NCBI GenBank assembly: GCA_030741455.1 | Contig: JASLVI010000023.1 | Span: 1-14,678, forward strand | Length of the DNA: 14,678 nt | Direction: 5' to 3' | Origin: Candidatus Poseidoniaceae archaeon | GTDB lineage: Archaea; Thermoplasmatota; Poseidoniia; Poseidoniales; Poseidoniaceae | In this document: positions 8,130 through 14,678 of the stretch, piece by piece | How the letters are laid out: the number at the start of each line of letters is the position of its first letter | Position numbering within the stretch: position 1 is the stretch's first letter | The notes under the pieces: model-generated | Databases searched by the model: none | Seen by the model: the letters and a program-made list of their open reading frames with translations, nothing else | Told to the model about the DNA's origin: nothing | Translations under genes and position numbers: made by a program

Positions 8130-8238
8130 ACCTACTCCAAGTTGCGAGAGTACTAAAACCATGAGTTCGGAAAATCCCTTATCAATTTCATGCGATTGAA
8201 TCGTAGACTTCATGATGGGTCTTCAACTCGGGGTGTTT
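8130..8238. promoter_or_regulatory. Divergent promoter region between CDC48 and aldehyde dehydrogenase
   Basis: With the starts chosen here, 109 bases lie between the two divergent genes. For CDC48, TTTTAGTA (complement of 8151-8158) lies about 22-29 bases upstream of the ATG and GGAG about five bases upstream. For the dehydrogenase, the AT-rich CTTATCAATT at 8178-8187 is a weak TATA-like candidate, and GGGGTG sits three bases before ATG 8239. A perfect dyad, CGATT-G-AATCG, lies at 8193-8203 between the two and could be a shared operator. All of these are pattern-based guesses; the presence of some divergent promoter is more certain than the exact boxes. Confidence 0.45.
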
Positions 8239-9867
8239 ATGGTCCACGTTCTCGAAGCAGGTCTGACATTCCTTGAAGCAAACAACCCAAAAAATCTCCC
8301 AAGTGTAAACGGGTTCAATATCATCAATGGGCAACTCGCTGAATCGAGTGATGGCGCAACCTTTGAATCACGTAATCCGGCAATGCTTAACGATATTCTC
8401 GGCGCATTTCCACTTTCAACAAAGGATGACGTGAACGCTGCTCTCGATGCTGCTCATTCTGCATTCCCGGCTTGGGCTGCGACACCTGCTCCAACACGCG
8501 GGCAAATTATCGGCAACATGGGACGCCTGCTCATGGAGCACAAGGATGACCTCGTTCGACTTCAAGCACGTGAAATTGGAAAGACGCTCAAGGAATGTGG
8601 CGGTGAAATTCAAGAAGCCATTGACACCTGTCTATTTTTCCAATCCGAAGGTCGACGACTCTACGGCCAAACGGTCAATTCTGAACTCCCTGACAAGGAG
8701 TTGTTCACGTACCGTAGGCCTCTCGGTGTATGTGGAATCATCAATGCTTGCAACTTCCCGTCTGCTGTTCCATTCTGGAAGATGATTCCAGCCATTATGT
8801 GCGGAAACACCTGCGTTTGGAAATCGCCTCAAGATTCACCATTGCTTTCGTTTGCACTTGCTCGAATCATGCACCAAGCTGGATTACCTGATGGTGTCAT
8901 CAACCTCATTCACGGCAAGGGGAGTGGAGCGGGTCAGCATCTCATCGACGCAGTCGATGAAGGTCGTGTCAACAAGATTTCATTCACTGGATCGACTGCT
9001 GTTGGGAAGATGATCGGCGAAGTATGTGGACGAAACTTGGTATCTTGCTCGCTTGAACTTGGTGGGAAGAATCCATTGGTCATCATGCCTTCTGCAAATC
9101 TTGAAAACGCAGTCGAAGGAGCATACTGGGCTGGATTTGGAACTGCAGGTCAACGTTGTACATCGCTTGGAAACCTCATCATCCACAAAGACATCTATGA
9201 CGAGTTTGTTGGTAAATTGATGGATAAGGTCCGCTCGACCCGAATTGGAGATTCCCTTGAACACGAAGGTGTTCTCTATGGTTCAATGCTCTCTGAAAAA
9301 TATGCCAATGACTTCCTCGAAGTCATTCAAATCTGCGAAAAAGACGGAGCAACCAAACTCTACGGCCAGGGGCGAATCACATCGGACAACAAACCATCCG
9401 GATTTGTTGGAACTGCCGAGGATGGTGTCTTCATGTGGCCACATGTCTATGCAGGCGTGACAGAGGATATGCGTTGCTTCCACGAAGAAATGTTCGGGCC
9501 TGCCATCACCTTGGTGAAGGCGGATGACTTCGATCATGCGCTTCATTTGGCCAATGCAAGTCCCTATGGGTTGTCTTCAGCCATTTACACCAATGAACGG
9601 CTGGAAGCATATCGCTTCAAGACTGGAATCAAAGCCGGTATGACAGGAATCAACAACTCCACGACCGGTGCTGAAGCCCATCTTCCGTTTGGTGGTGTCA
9701 AAGGCAGCGGGAATGGCACTCGTGAGTCGGGGATATGGGTCATTGAAGCCTATTCCTACTGGCATGCTGTCAACGATGAGCTCTCCGGAAAGTTGCAACT
9801 AGCACAGATGGATGTTGATGAAATCGAGATGGTTGAAGCAGAGGTCCGATGGGACGAACTAGCATAA
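8239..9867 (+). CDS. NAD(P)-dependent aldehyde dehydrogenase family protein
   Basis: This enzyme oxidises an aldehyde to a carboxylate with NAD(P)+. Counting from ATG 8239 it has 542 residues. The catalytic set is complete: oxyanion-hole Asn172 in NACNFPSAVPF, cofactor-binding KSPQDSPL, FTGSTAVGK of the nucleotide-binding fold, general-base Glu273 in LELGGKNP, and nucleophile Cys307 in GQRCTSLG. The wording near the end (TGAEAHLPFGGVKGSGNGTR) resembles the uncharacterised AldH/ALDH7-like branch found in many bacteria, so the substrate cannot be stated. About 17 mostly acidic residues extend past the usual end of the fold. The longest frame starts at 8212, two bases inside the longest CDC48 frame; ATG 8239 has GGGGTG just upstream and is preferred. 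The gene looks monocistronic, with a terminator-like element at its stop. Confidence 0.93.
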   Translation: MVHVLEAGLTFLEANNPKNLPSVNGFNIINGQLAESSDGATFESRNPAMLNDILGAFPLSTKDDVNAALDAAHSAFPAWAATPAPTRGQIIGNMGRLLMEHKDDLVRLQAREIGKTLKECGGEIQEAIDTCLFFQSEGRRLYGQTVNSELPDKELFTYRRPLGVCGIINACNFPSAVPFWKMIPAIMCGNTCVWKSPQDSPLLSFALARIMHQAGLPDGVINLIHGKGSGAGQHLIDAVDEGRVNKISFTGSTAVGKMIGEVCGRNLVSCSLELGGKNPLVIMPSANLENAVEGAYWAGFGTAGQRCTSLGNLIIHKDIYDEFVGKLMDKVRSTRIGDSLEHEGVLYGSMLSEKYANDFLEVIQICEKDGATKLYGQGRITSDNKPSGFVGTAEDGVFMWPHVYAGVTEDMRCFHEEMFGPAITLVKADDFDHALHLANASPYGLSSAIYTNERLEAYRFKTGIKAGMTGINNSTTGAEAHLPFGGVKGSGNGTRESGIWVIEAYSYWHAVNDELSGKLQLAQMDVDEIEMVEAEVRWDELA

Positions 9868-9894
9868 TCGTTCGAATTACGATTGGTTTTCTTT
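9866..9894 (+). terminator. Candidate terminator after the aldehyde dehydrogenase gene
   Basis: AATCGT at 9866-9871 and ACGATT at 9879-9884 can form a 6-bp stem with a 7-base loop, beginning inside the TAA stop codon. A T-rich run (TTTTCTTT, 9887-9894) follows two bases later. T-tracts are the main archaeal termination signal; the stem adds support. It separates the dehydrogenase from the succinate dehydrogenase operon. Confidence 0.5.
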
Positions 9895-9982
9895 CAAACG
9901 CTGCATACGAGCGAAGGGCCAACCTCAAAGACCCCAACATGCTGGGTTGACTATCTCCCCTCTGGAGGGAGGTTGTGATCCT
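9895..9982 (+). promoter_or_regulatory. Leader of the succinate dehydrogenase operon with possible RBS hairpin
   Basis: This gap should contain the sdh promoter, but I find no convincing TATA box. Near the gene, a double ribosome binding site (GGAGGGAGG, 9964-9972) lies 10 bases before ATG 9983. Just upstream, CTCCC (9955-9959) can pair with GGGAG (9967-9971), leaving a 7-base loop and burying the ribosome binding site. A weaker pairing, CCCA (9933-9936) with TGGG (9943-9946), lies further up. If the transcript begins above 9955, the hairpin could limit translation; this is not demonstrated. Confidence 0.35.
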
Positions 9983-10792
9983 ATGGGTGAAGGCATCAAA
10001 CTTCCCGTTATCAACGGGCTTGGGCGTACAGACCGAATCGATAAATGGTGGGCACAACCCTTCTGGATGGGGCTTGCTCTTACTGCTGCGCTCATTTACA
10101 CAGCATGGCGATTGATTCTTTTTCCAGAGAGCATCTCATACAAACTTGAAGGTTCGACTGTGGTATCTCCAATCTTCTCTCCGAACATCCTCGAGTGGAG
10201 TTTGTTTGGCCTCAATGAATGGGATCATCCAAGTTGGGTGAATGCTGCAATTCTTGTTCTTTGGATCCCATTTGGGTTCCGAGGAACGTGCTACTACATG
10301 CGTCGCGTTTACTATCGGACCTTCTTCCAATCACCAACGGGGTGCTGGGTCGATGAACCTGACATCAACAAGAAAATTGGATATGGTGGCGAGAAGCGAT
10401 TGTTCATCTTCAACAACCTTCACCGTTACTTCCTCTATGCTGCGATGATCATCATCGTCATCAAATGGTGGGATGTCACCCACACATTGCACTTTGATAC
10501 TGGTTGGGGCTTCTCCTTTGGTACGTTCATCATGGCAACAGAGGCGTTCCTCCTGACCATGTACGTGACATCTTGTCACGCTCTTCGCCACTTGGCTGGT
10601 GGTAGTCTTGACCGATGGGCAAGTGGAATCTCTGCTCTACGCGGTCGCCTCTTCAAGCGAATTAGTGTGTTCAACCGTTCACATGGATTCTGGTTCTGGA
10701 CAAGTCTCGGCTTTGTCTTCCTTGGCGACCTTTGGACCATCGCCGTTGCAGAAGAGCACATCAGTGACATGGCCTTTGTTTTGGTGGGGTGA
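9983..10792 (+). CDS. sdhC: Succinate dehydrogenase membrane anchor subunit (Sdh1-like, five helices)
   Basis: This is the membrane subunit that passes electrons from the SdhB clusters to quinone. It has 269 residues and five helices, near 28-48, 85-105, 148-166, 179-200 and 236-256. Signature residues are Cys103 in FRGTCYYMRR, Cys121 in SPTGCW, His147 in NNLHRYFLY, and Cys198, His199 and His203 in TSCHALRH. This wording and length resemble the anchor of mycobacterial Sdh1, a single-subunit membrane domain without separate sdhD; that is a family comparison from memory. The histidines could bind heme, and the Cys/His set could instead hold an iron-sulfur cluster. The longest frame begins at a TTG at 9947, but ATG 9983 has GGAGGGAGG 10 bases upstream and is chosen. 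The stop lies five bases before the sdhA start. Confidence 0.88.
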   Translation: MGEGIKLPVINGLGRTDRIDKWWAQPFWMGLALTAALIYTAWRLILFPESISYKLEGSTVVSPIFSPNILEWSLFGLNEWDHPSWVNAAILVLWIPFGFRGTCYYMRRVYYRTFFQSPTGCWVDEPDINKKIGYGGEKRLFIFNNLHRYFLYAAMIIIVIKWWDVTHTLHFDTGWGFSFGTFIMATEAFLLTMYVTSCHALRHLAGGSLDRWASGISALRGRLFKRISVFNRSHGFWFWTSLGFVFLGDLWTIAVAEEHISDMAFVLVG

Positions 10793-10797
10793 AGAAG

Positions 10798-12651
10798 ATG
10801 AGTGAAACATATACCAAACACGAATATGATGTCGTTGTTATCGGCGCAGGTGGCGCAGGCCTACGGGCAGCCATCGAAGCAGCACGAAGCGGTGCGAAGA
10901 CTGCTATCATTACGAAGTCTCTTCTTGGGAAAGCTCACACGGTTATGGCCGAAGGTGGTTGTGCAGCAGCCCTACAGAATGCTGACCCTCGTGATAGTTG
11001 GAAGGTTCACTTCCATGATACCATGAAAGGAAGCAAGTGGCTTGCTGACTGGCGTATGGCTGAATTCCACGCCAAAGAAGCACCTGACCGGGTACGTGAA
11101 CTTGAACAATGGGGGGCGGTTTTCGATCGAACTCAAAAGCACCTCATTAATCAACGCAACTTTGGAGGGCATACCTTCCCACGACTTGCTCACGTAGGTG
11201 ATGCTACTGGCCTCGAAATTATCCGTACACTCCAAGAACGTGGAATTCATGAAGGCATTGATATCTTCATGGAATACACCGTCCGACATCTGTTGAAAGA
11301 AGGCGACCGTGTTACGGGTTGTGTTGCCTACACTCGTGTTGATGGAGACTTCCACGCCTTCTCAGCAAAATCGGTGATTCTCGCTACTGGAGGCAGTACA
11401 CGATGTTGGAGCGTTTGTTCAGGTTCGTGGGAATACACAGGCGATGGCCATGCACTCGCCCTATGGGCTGGAGCAGAACTGAGAGATATGGAATTCGTTC
11501 AATTCCACCCAACGGGAATGGTTTGGCCCCCATCCGTTCGCGGCATTCTCGTGACAGAGGGTGTTCGCGGTGAAGGCGGTCGATTGACCAACAGCGAGGG
11601 AGACCGATTTATGTTCAACTACGTTCCTGAAATGTTCCAAGGAGACCATGCTGAAACGATTGAAGAATCCGATCAATGGGTCGAAGAAGTCGTAAGTGGT
11701 AAACTTGCAACCGTTCGACGGCCCCCTGAGCTCCTCACAAGAGACGTTGTCGCGAAAGCGATCAAGGCTGAAGTTGAAGCAGGTCGCGGTTCACCACATG
11801 GGGGAGCATTCCTCGATATTTCGCATCGTGGTGAAGAGGCTATCAAGAAGAAACTTCCATCCATGTATCACCAATTCATGGAATTAGCAGGCGTTGACAT
11901 TACGAAAGACGCTATGGAAGTAGGGCCTACCGCTCACTACATCATGGGCGGTATTCGAGTTGATGCTGAATCACAAGAAACGACCGTTCCTGGCCTCTTC
12001 GCTTGTGGAGAGGCTGCATCAGGACTTCACGGAGCGAATCGTCTTGGGGGGAACTCTTTGTCCGACTTGATTACTTTTGGAAAGCGTGCTGGTGAGTTTG
12101 CTGCAAAGCGAGCAACCGATCTTGCCCAACCGAGCATTGATGATGCGCAAGTCAACAAGACGATTGAAGACATGCTCGCTCCTCTTGCTCGAGAAGGTGG
12201 AGAAAACCCAGGTATGATTTACGATGAAATGCGAGAAATGATGCAACATAAGGTTGGAATCATTCGGACCAAGAGTGAATTGGAAGAAGCATTGGACGAT
12301 CTTACTGCGTTCAAGGAACGTGCGATGGCATCCTTCCCTGGCACAAGCCGTCGATACAATTCTGGTTGGCATCAGGCACTTGATTTGATCAACATGGCGG
12401 ATGTTTCTCGAGCCTGTACGCTTGCAGCACTCACGCGTGAAGAAAGTCGTGGAGGGCACACTCGTGAGGACATGCCAACGCCTGAAGATGAGTATTGGGG
12501 CAAGACGCTCAACATCATCTGGATGGAAGAAGGTGAAATCAAGATTCGACAGGAACCTGTTGAAGAAATGCGAGACGATCTTCAAGATGCCATCAAGGAG
12601 GTCAAGGCCATGATCGCTGAGCGTGCCAAAGAACAAGGAGGTGGCAAGTGA
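10798..12651 (+). CDS. sdhA: Succinate dehydrogenase flavoprotein subunit
   Basis: This subunit oxidises succinate to fumarate and passes electrons to FAD and then SdhB on the cytoplasmic face of the membrane. It has 617 residues, the usual size. It shows the FAD-binding GAGGAG (16-21) and His47 in KAHTVMAEGG, equivalent to the histidine that bonds FAD covalently. Active-site residues are His237 in QFHPTGM, Arg257 in GVRGEGGR, His380 in HYIMGG and Arg415 in GANRLGGNSL. The C-terminal helical capping region is complete. The GTG at 10789 gives a slightly longer frame overlapping the sdhC stop, but ATG 10798 has GGGGTGA five bases upstream and is preferred. The gene ends in a TGATG overlap with sdhB, so translation of the two is likely coupled. 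A fumarate reductase role cannot be excluded by sequence alone. Confidence 0.96.
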   Translation: MSETYTKHEYDVVVIGAGGAGLRAAIEAARSGAKTAIITKSLLGKAHTVMAEGGCAAALQNADPRDSWKVHFHDTMKGSKWLADWRMAEFHAKEAPDRVRELEQWGAVFDRTQKHLINQRNFGGHTFPRLAHVGDATGLEIIRTLQERGIHEGIDIFMEYTVRHLLKEGDRVTGCVAYTRVDGDFHAFSAKSVILATGGSTRCWSVCSGSWEYTGDGHALALWAGAELRDMEFVQFHPTGMVWPPSVRGILVTEGVRGEGGRLTNSEGDRFMFNYVPEMFQGDHAETIEESDQWVEEVVSGKLATVRRPPELLTRDVVAKAIKAEVEAGRGSPHGGAFLDISHRGEEAIKKKLPSMYHQFMELAGVDITKDAMEVGPTAHYIMGGIRVDAESQETTVPGLFACGEAASGLHGANRLGGNSLSDLITFGKRAGEFAAKRATDLAQPSIDDAQVNKTIEDMLAPLAREGGENPGMIYDEMREMMQHKVGIIRTKSELEEALDDLTAFKERAMASFPGTSRRYNSGWHQALDLINMADVSRACTLAALTREESRGGHTREDMPTPEDEYWGKTLNIIWMEEGEIKIRQEPVEEMRDDLQDAIKEVKAMIAERAKEQGGGK

Positions 12652-13418
12652 TGTCATTGAAAGGAAAAAAGCAGACGTTCAAAGTTGCTCGTGGAGAAGA
12701 TGGAGAAACCAATCTTGAAGAATACGAAATTACACTCGATGAAGGTATGGTCGTTCTCGATTGTATGCATCGTATTCAGCATGAACAAGAGCCTGATATG
12801 GCCGTTCGTTGGAACTGCAAGGCAGGTAAGTGTGGTTCGTGTTCTGCAGAAATCAACGGGCGTCCACGCTTGATGTGCATGACTCGGATGAGCGATGTTG
12901 TCGCAGAAACACCTGAAGGAAAACCAATCGAAATCCGTCCAATGAAGGCCTTCCCTCACATCAAGGACTTGGTTACGGATGTTTCATGGAATTATGATGT
13001 GGCTCAACGCATTGCACCGATTAATGGCCCAGAAGAAATGGATTGGAAATTCAATCAAATGGAAGCTGACCGTGTTCAGCATTTCCGAGAATGCATTGAG
13101 TGCTTCCTTTGTGTCAATACGTGTCACGTTCTTCGTGATCATGAAATGTTTGATGAATTCGCTGGCCCGAGAAACCTTGTACGTCTTGCACAATACGAAA
13201 TGCACCCTCTTGATACGGAAGATCGTATTCCAGAAATCAAGAAGGAATTCGGTGTCGAATACTGCAACATCACACGATGCTGTACAGAGGTTTGTCCTGC
13301 TGGAATTCAAATCACTGATGATGCGATTATTCAATTGAAAGAGCGTGTTGTTGACCGATACTACGATCCGCTTCAGCGCATTTGGAGAACAATTACGCGT
13401 CAGAAAGTCCGTTACTGA
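12651..13418 (+). CDS. sdhB: Succinate dehydrogenase iron-sulfur subunit
   Basis: This subunit carries electrons from SdhA FAD to the membrane subunit through three clusters. From ATG 12651 it has 255 residues. The N-terminal ferredoxin fold binds [2Fe-2S] by Cys56, Cys61, Cys64 and Cys76 (NCKAGKCGSC, then LMC). The C-terminal domain has CIECFLCVNTC (148-158) and CNITRCCTEVCP (205-216). By family pattern Cys148, 151, 154 and 215 bind [4Fe-4S], and Cys158, 205 and 211 bind [3Fe-4S]. Cys210 is an extra cysteine beside a ligand; the RCCTEVCP wording is shared, as I recall it, with mycobacterial Sdh1. GGAGGTG lies seven bases before ATG 12651, so this start is preferred to the GTG at 12648. The start overlaps the last base of the sdhA stop. 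Confidence 0.96.
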   Translation: MSLKGKKQTFKVARGEDGETNLEEYEITLDEGMVVLDCMHRIQHEQEPDMAVRWNCKAGKCGSCSAEINGRPRLMCMTRMSDVVAETPEGKPIEIRPMKAFPHIKDLVTDVSWNYDVAQRIAPINGPEEMDWKFNQMEADRVQHFRECIECFLCVNTCHVLRDHEMFDEFAGPRNLVRLAQYEMHPLDTEDRIPEIKKEFGVEYCNITRCCTEVCPAGIQITDDAIIQLKERVVDRYYDPLQRIWRTITRQKVRY

Positions 13419-13454
13419 ACTCCAATGCATGCTCACAAATCAGTGGTGGGTCGC

Positions 13455-14096
13455 ATGACATTCTGGCACAATCGATGGCAAACGCAGCAAATCGGATGGC
13501 ATCGTGATGCCTACAATGATCTGTTGACAAAACATTGGAGAAGTATCGGTTCAAAAAAGGGGGATCGAGTTCTCGTCCCATTGTGTGGAAAGTCGCTCGA
13601 CATGCTCTGGTTCGCTAGCCAAGGTCATTCCGTCGTTGGTCTCGAAATGGTTGAAGAAGCGATTCAAGCATTCTTTGAAGAAAACAAATTGGACGTTGTT
13701 TGTGATATGGTTAATGATCAGATTCATCACACAAGTGAACCGTTTACAATCATTGAAGGCGATATATTCAATCTCAAAGCAGGAGTCAATCAAGCGGATG
13801 CCTGGTACGATCGTGCTGCTATGATCGCCATACCACCAACCAAGCGAGAAGCCTATGTTGAACAAATCCGTCAATTCACCAAACCAAATGCGGTCGGATT
13901 GCTCATTACCTTCACCTATCCAAAAGAGGAAATGGAAGGCCCCCCATTTTCACTCACTGACAACGATGTTGAAGAATTGTTCTCGGACGGTTTTGAATTG
14001 GAATGTTTGGAACGACTTGATTTGACCGATGAGAAAGATCGAGGATTAAGTCAAGTCACAAGTTCGGTTTTTCGAATAAGAAGAGTCCCGTCCTAA
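13455..14096 (+). CDS. TPMT-family (thiopurine S-methyltransferase-like) SAM methyltransferase
   Basis: This enzyme should transfer a methyl group from S-adenosylmethionine, probably to sulfur, selenium or a similar nucleophile; the natural substrate is unknown. It has 213 residues from ATG 13455, the normal family length. TPMT features are the N-terminal FWHNRW and IGWH, the SAM loop VLVPLCGKSLDMLW (about 39-52), the acidic GLEM (62-65) that contacts the cosubstrate, GDIFNL, and WYDRAAMIAIPP near the active site. The frame can extend to an ATG at 13425, but ATG 13455 has GGTGGG four bases upstream and begins at the conserved N-terminus. It follows sdhB by 36 bases with no terminator visible, so it may be co-transcribed. 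A functional tie to SDH is not evident. Bacterial members are known to methylate thiols and selenium or tellurium compounds. Confidence 0.92.
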   Translation: MTFWHNRWQTQQIGWHRDAYNDLLTKHWRSIGSKKGDRVLVPLCGKSLDMLWFASQGHSVVGLEMVEEAIQAFFEENKLDVVCDMVNDQIHHTSEPFTIIEGDIFNLKAGVNQADAWYDRAAMIAIPPTKREAYVEQIRQFTKPNAVGLLITFTYPKEEMEGPPFSLTDNDVEELFSDGFELECLERLDLTDEKDRGLSQVTSSVFRIRRVPS

Positions 14097-14106
14097 CCCA
14101 GTTGGA

Positions 14107-14129
14107 AGATGAATTACAACATTTCATCT
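14107..14129. terminator. Weak stem-loop between convergent genes
   Basis: AGATGAA (14107-14113) and TTCATCT (14123-14129) form a 7-bp stem with a 9-base loop. It lies in the 60-base gap between the methyltransferase stop and the stop of the convergent gene. The stem is AT-rich and no long T-tract follows on either strand, so a terminator role is possible but poorly supported. Confidence 0.25.
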
Positions 14130-14156
14130 CGACTTATATTGGCATGACCTTACGGT

Positions 14157-14678
14157 TTAATCAGCGCGATTCGGAGGTTTCCAATCACTGAATGCAATAT
14201 GTGCAGGCGGTGTCCCAGAACCTTCCTTCTCGAACTCAATGATTCGATCAGCAAGCCAAATAAACCACTCCAGATTCTTGTTATTCTCATCTTCTCGGAT
14301 GGGATCAAAATAGAAAGCAAAAGATTCGTATGCCTTGATGATGACTCCTGAAAAGAGATCATAGAATGCATGAAAATCCATGTCTCCTCGATGAATAAGA
14401 ACACCAGTGCTTTCCCAAGTTGTGAAAACCGTCATCACTTTTGGCCAATCTTCTCCAAAATGGTCTCTGAAGGCGATAAAATTAGCTCTTTCATCCCCAT
14501 GCTGGAACTTTGAAGTATCAATATCAGAATTCATGATTGCATTTAGTCCGATAACAAAATCCTCGCTTTGGAAACTTGCTGCAAGACTCATTGCAGTATT
14601 ACTGTCCCTTGAACGACGCAATTCTTTGATTTGAAACCATGAGTATATTGCTGCACCAAGAATTGTGACAAGTCCAAA
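14157..14678 (-). CDS. Membrane-anchored DUF4760-like protein (5' end outside window)
   Basis: The frame is open from the right edge to TAA at 14157-14159, so this is the 3' part of a gene on the minus strand. The 173 visible residues begin in a membrane helix (FGLVTILGAAIYSWFQIKEL), then RRSRDSNTAMSLAASFQSED, and then a helical domain with FRDHFGEDWPKVMTVFTTWE and a C-terminal half rich in Trp, Phe, Asp and Glu (YFDPIREDENNKNLEWFIWL). A single N-terminal helix, an LRRSR-like linker and a helical domain with a DLFSGVI segment recall the DUF4760 family, whose function is unknown. The TTG at 14621 would cut away the membrane helix and is not a credible start. It is convergent with the methyltransferase. 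Family assignment is tentative; the gene itself is well supported. Confidence 0.7.
   Translation of the reverse strand, partial: FGLVTILGAAIYSWFQIKELRRSRDSNTAMSLAASFQSEDFVIGLNAIMNSDIDTSKFQHGDERANFIAFRDHFGEDWPKVMTVFTTWESTGVLIHRGDMDFHAFYDLFSGVIIKAYESFAFYFDPIREDENNKNLEWFIWLADRIIEFEKEGSGTPPAHIAFSDWKPPNRAD

Noticed and set aside
9947..9982. TTG at 9947 as start of sdhC
   Set aside because: It would place the GGAGGGAGG ribosome binding site inside the coding region; ATG 9983 is 10 bases after that site and fits the family N-terminus.
12019..12657. 212-codon open frame on the minus strand opposite sdhA
   Set aside because: It covers the conserved SdhA C-terminal region in antisense, shows no family features, and lacks a ribosome binding site.
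13425..13454. ATG 13425 as start of the methyltransferase
   Set aside because: Ten extra residues precede the conserved FWHNRW start, while ATG 13455 has a ribosome binding site and gives the usual family length.
1..14678. CRISPR array, insertion sequence, tRNA or prophage
   Set aside because: I found no regularly spaced repeats, transposase or integrase frames, cloverleaf-like sequence or phage structural genes.

Overview
The window looks like chromosomal DNA from an archaeon of the euryarchaeal / Thermoplasmatota side, most probably Marine Group II (Ca. Poseidoniia) or a close relative. The evidence is a VAT/CDC48-type double AAA+ ATPase next to a tiny PRC-barrel protein, a DUF4350-DUF58-membrane protein set, tightly packed genes with 1-4 bp overlaps, frequent GGAGG/GGTGA-like ribosome binding sites, and bacterial-looking metabolic genes. 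This assignment is inferred from gene content; there is no rRNA or other marker in the window. I saw no tRNA, rRNA, CRISPR array, insertion sequence or prophage.

Layout. (1) 1-1442, plus strand: the 3' end of a long coiled-coil protein of unknown function, then a 78-residue two-helix membrane protein. (2) 1443-5521, minus strand: a compact set in the order DUF4350 membrane-anchored ectodomain protein, DUF58 protein, eight-helix membrane protein, joined by a GTGA overlap and then a TAG/ATG abutment. (3) 5608-8129, minus strand: a PRC-barrel protein downstream of CDC48. (4) A divergent promoter region at about 8130-8238. (5) 8239-9867, plus strand: an aldehyde dehydrogenase ending in a stem-loop plus T-tract. 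(6) 9983-13418, plus strand: a complete succinate dehydrogenase operon in C-A-B order, resembling mycobacterial Sdh1 in gene order, protein lengths and cysteine motifs. (7) 13455-14096: a TPMT-family methyltransferase, probably on the same transcript. (8) 14157-14678, minus strand: the 3' part of a membrane-anchored DUF4760-like protein running off the right edge.

Functionally the window combines central metabolism (SDH for the TCA cycle and quinone reduction, plus aldehyde oxidation), protein unfolding (CDC48) and two poorly understood envelope or division-related sets. For six genes the best start lies inside the longest open frame, judged by ribosome binding sites and family alignment. The most important correction is at the CDC48/ALDH boundary, where the longest frames would overlap head to head and leave no promoter.

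The parts most worth a second look are the DUF4350-DUF58-8TM set without a MoxR ATPase, the PRC-barrel/CDC48 pairing, and the Sdh1-like complex with its Cys/His-bearing membrane subunit. I do not see a clearly new defence or mobile system.
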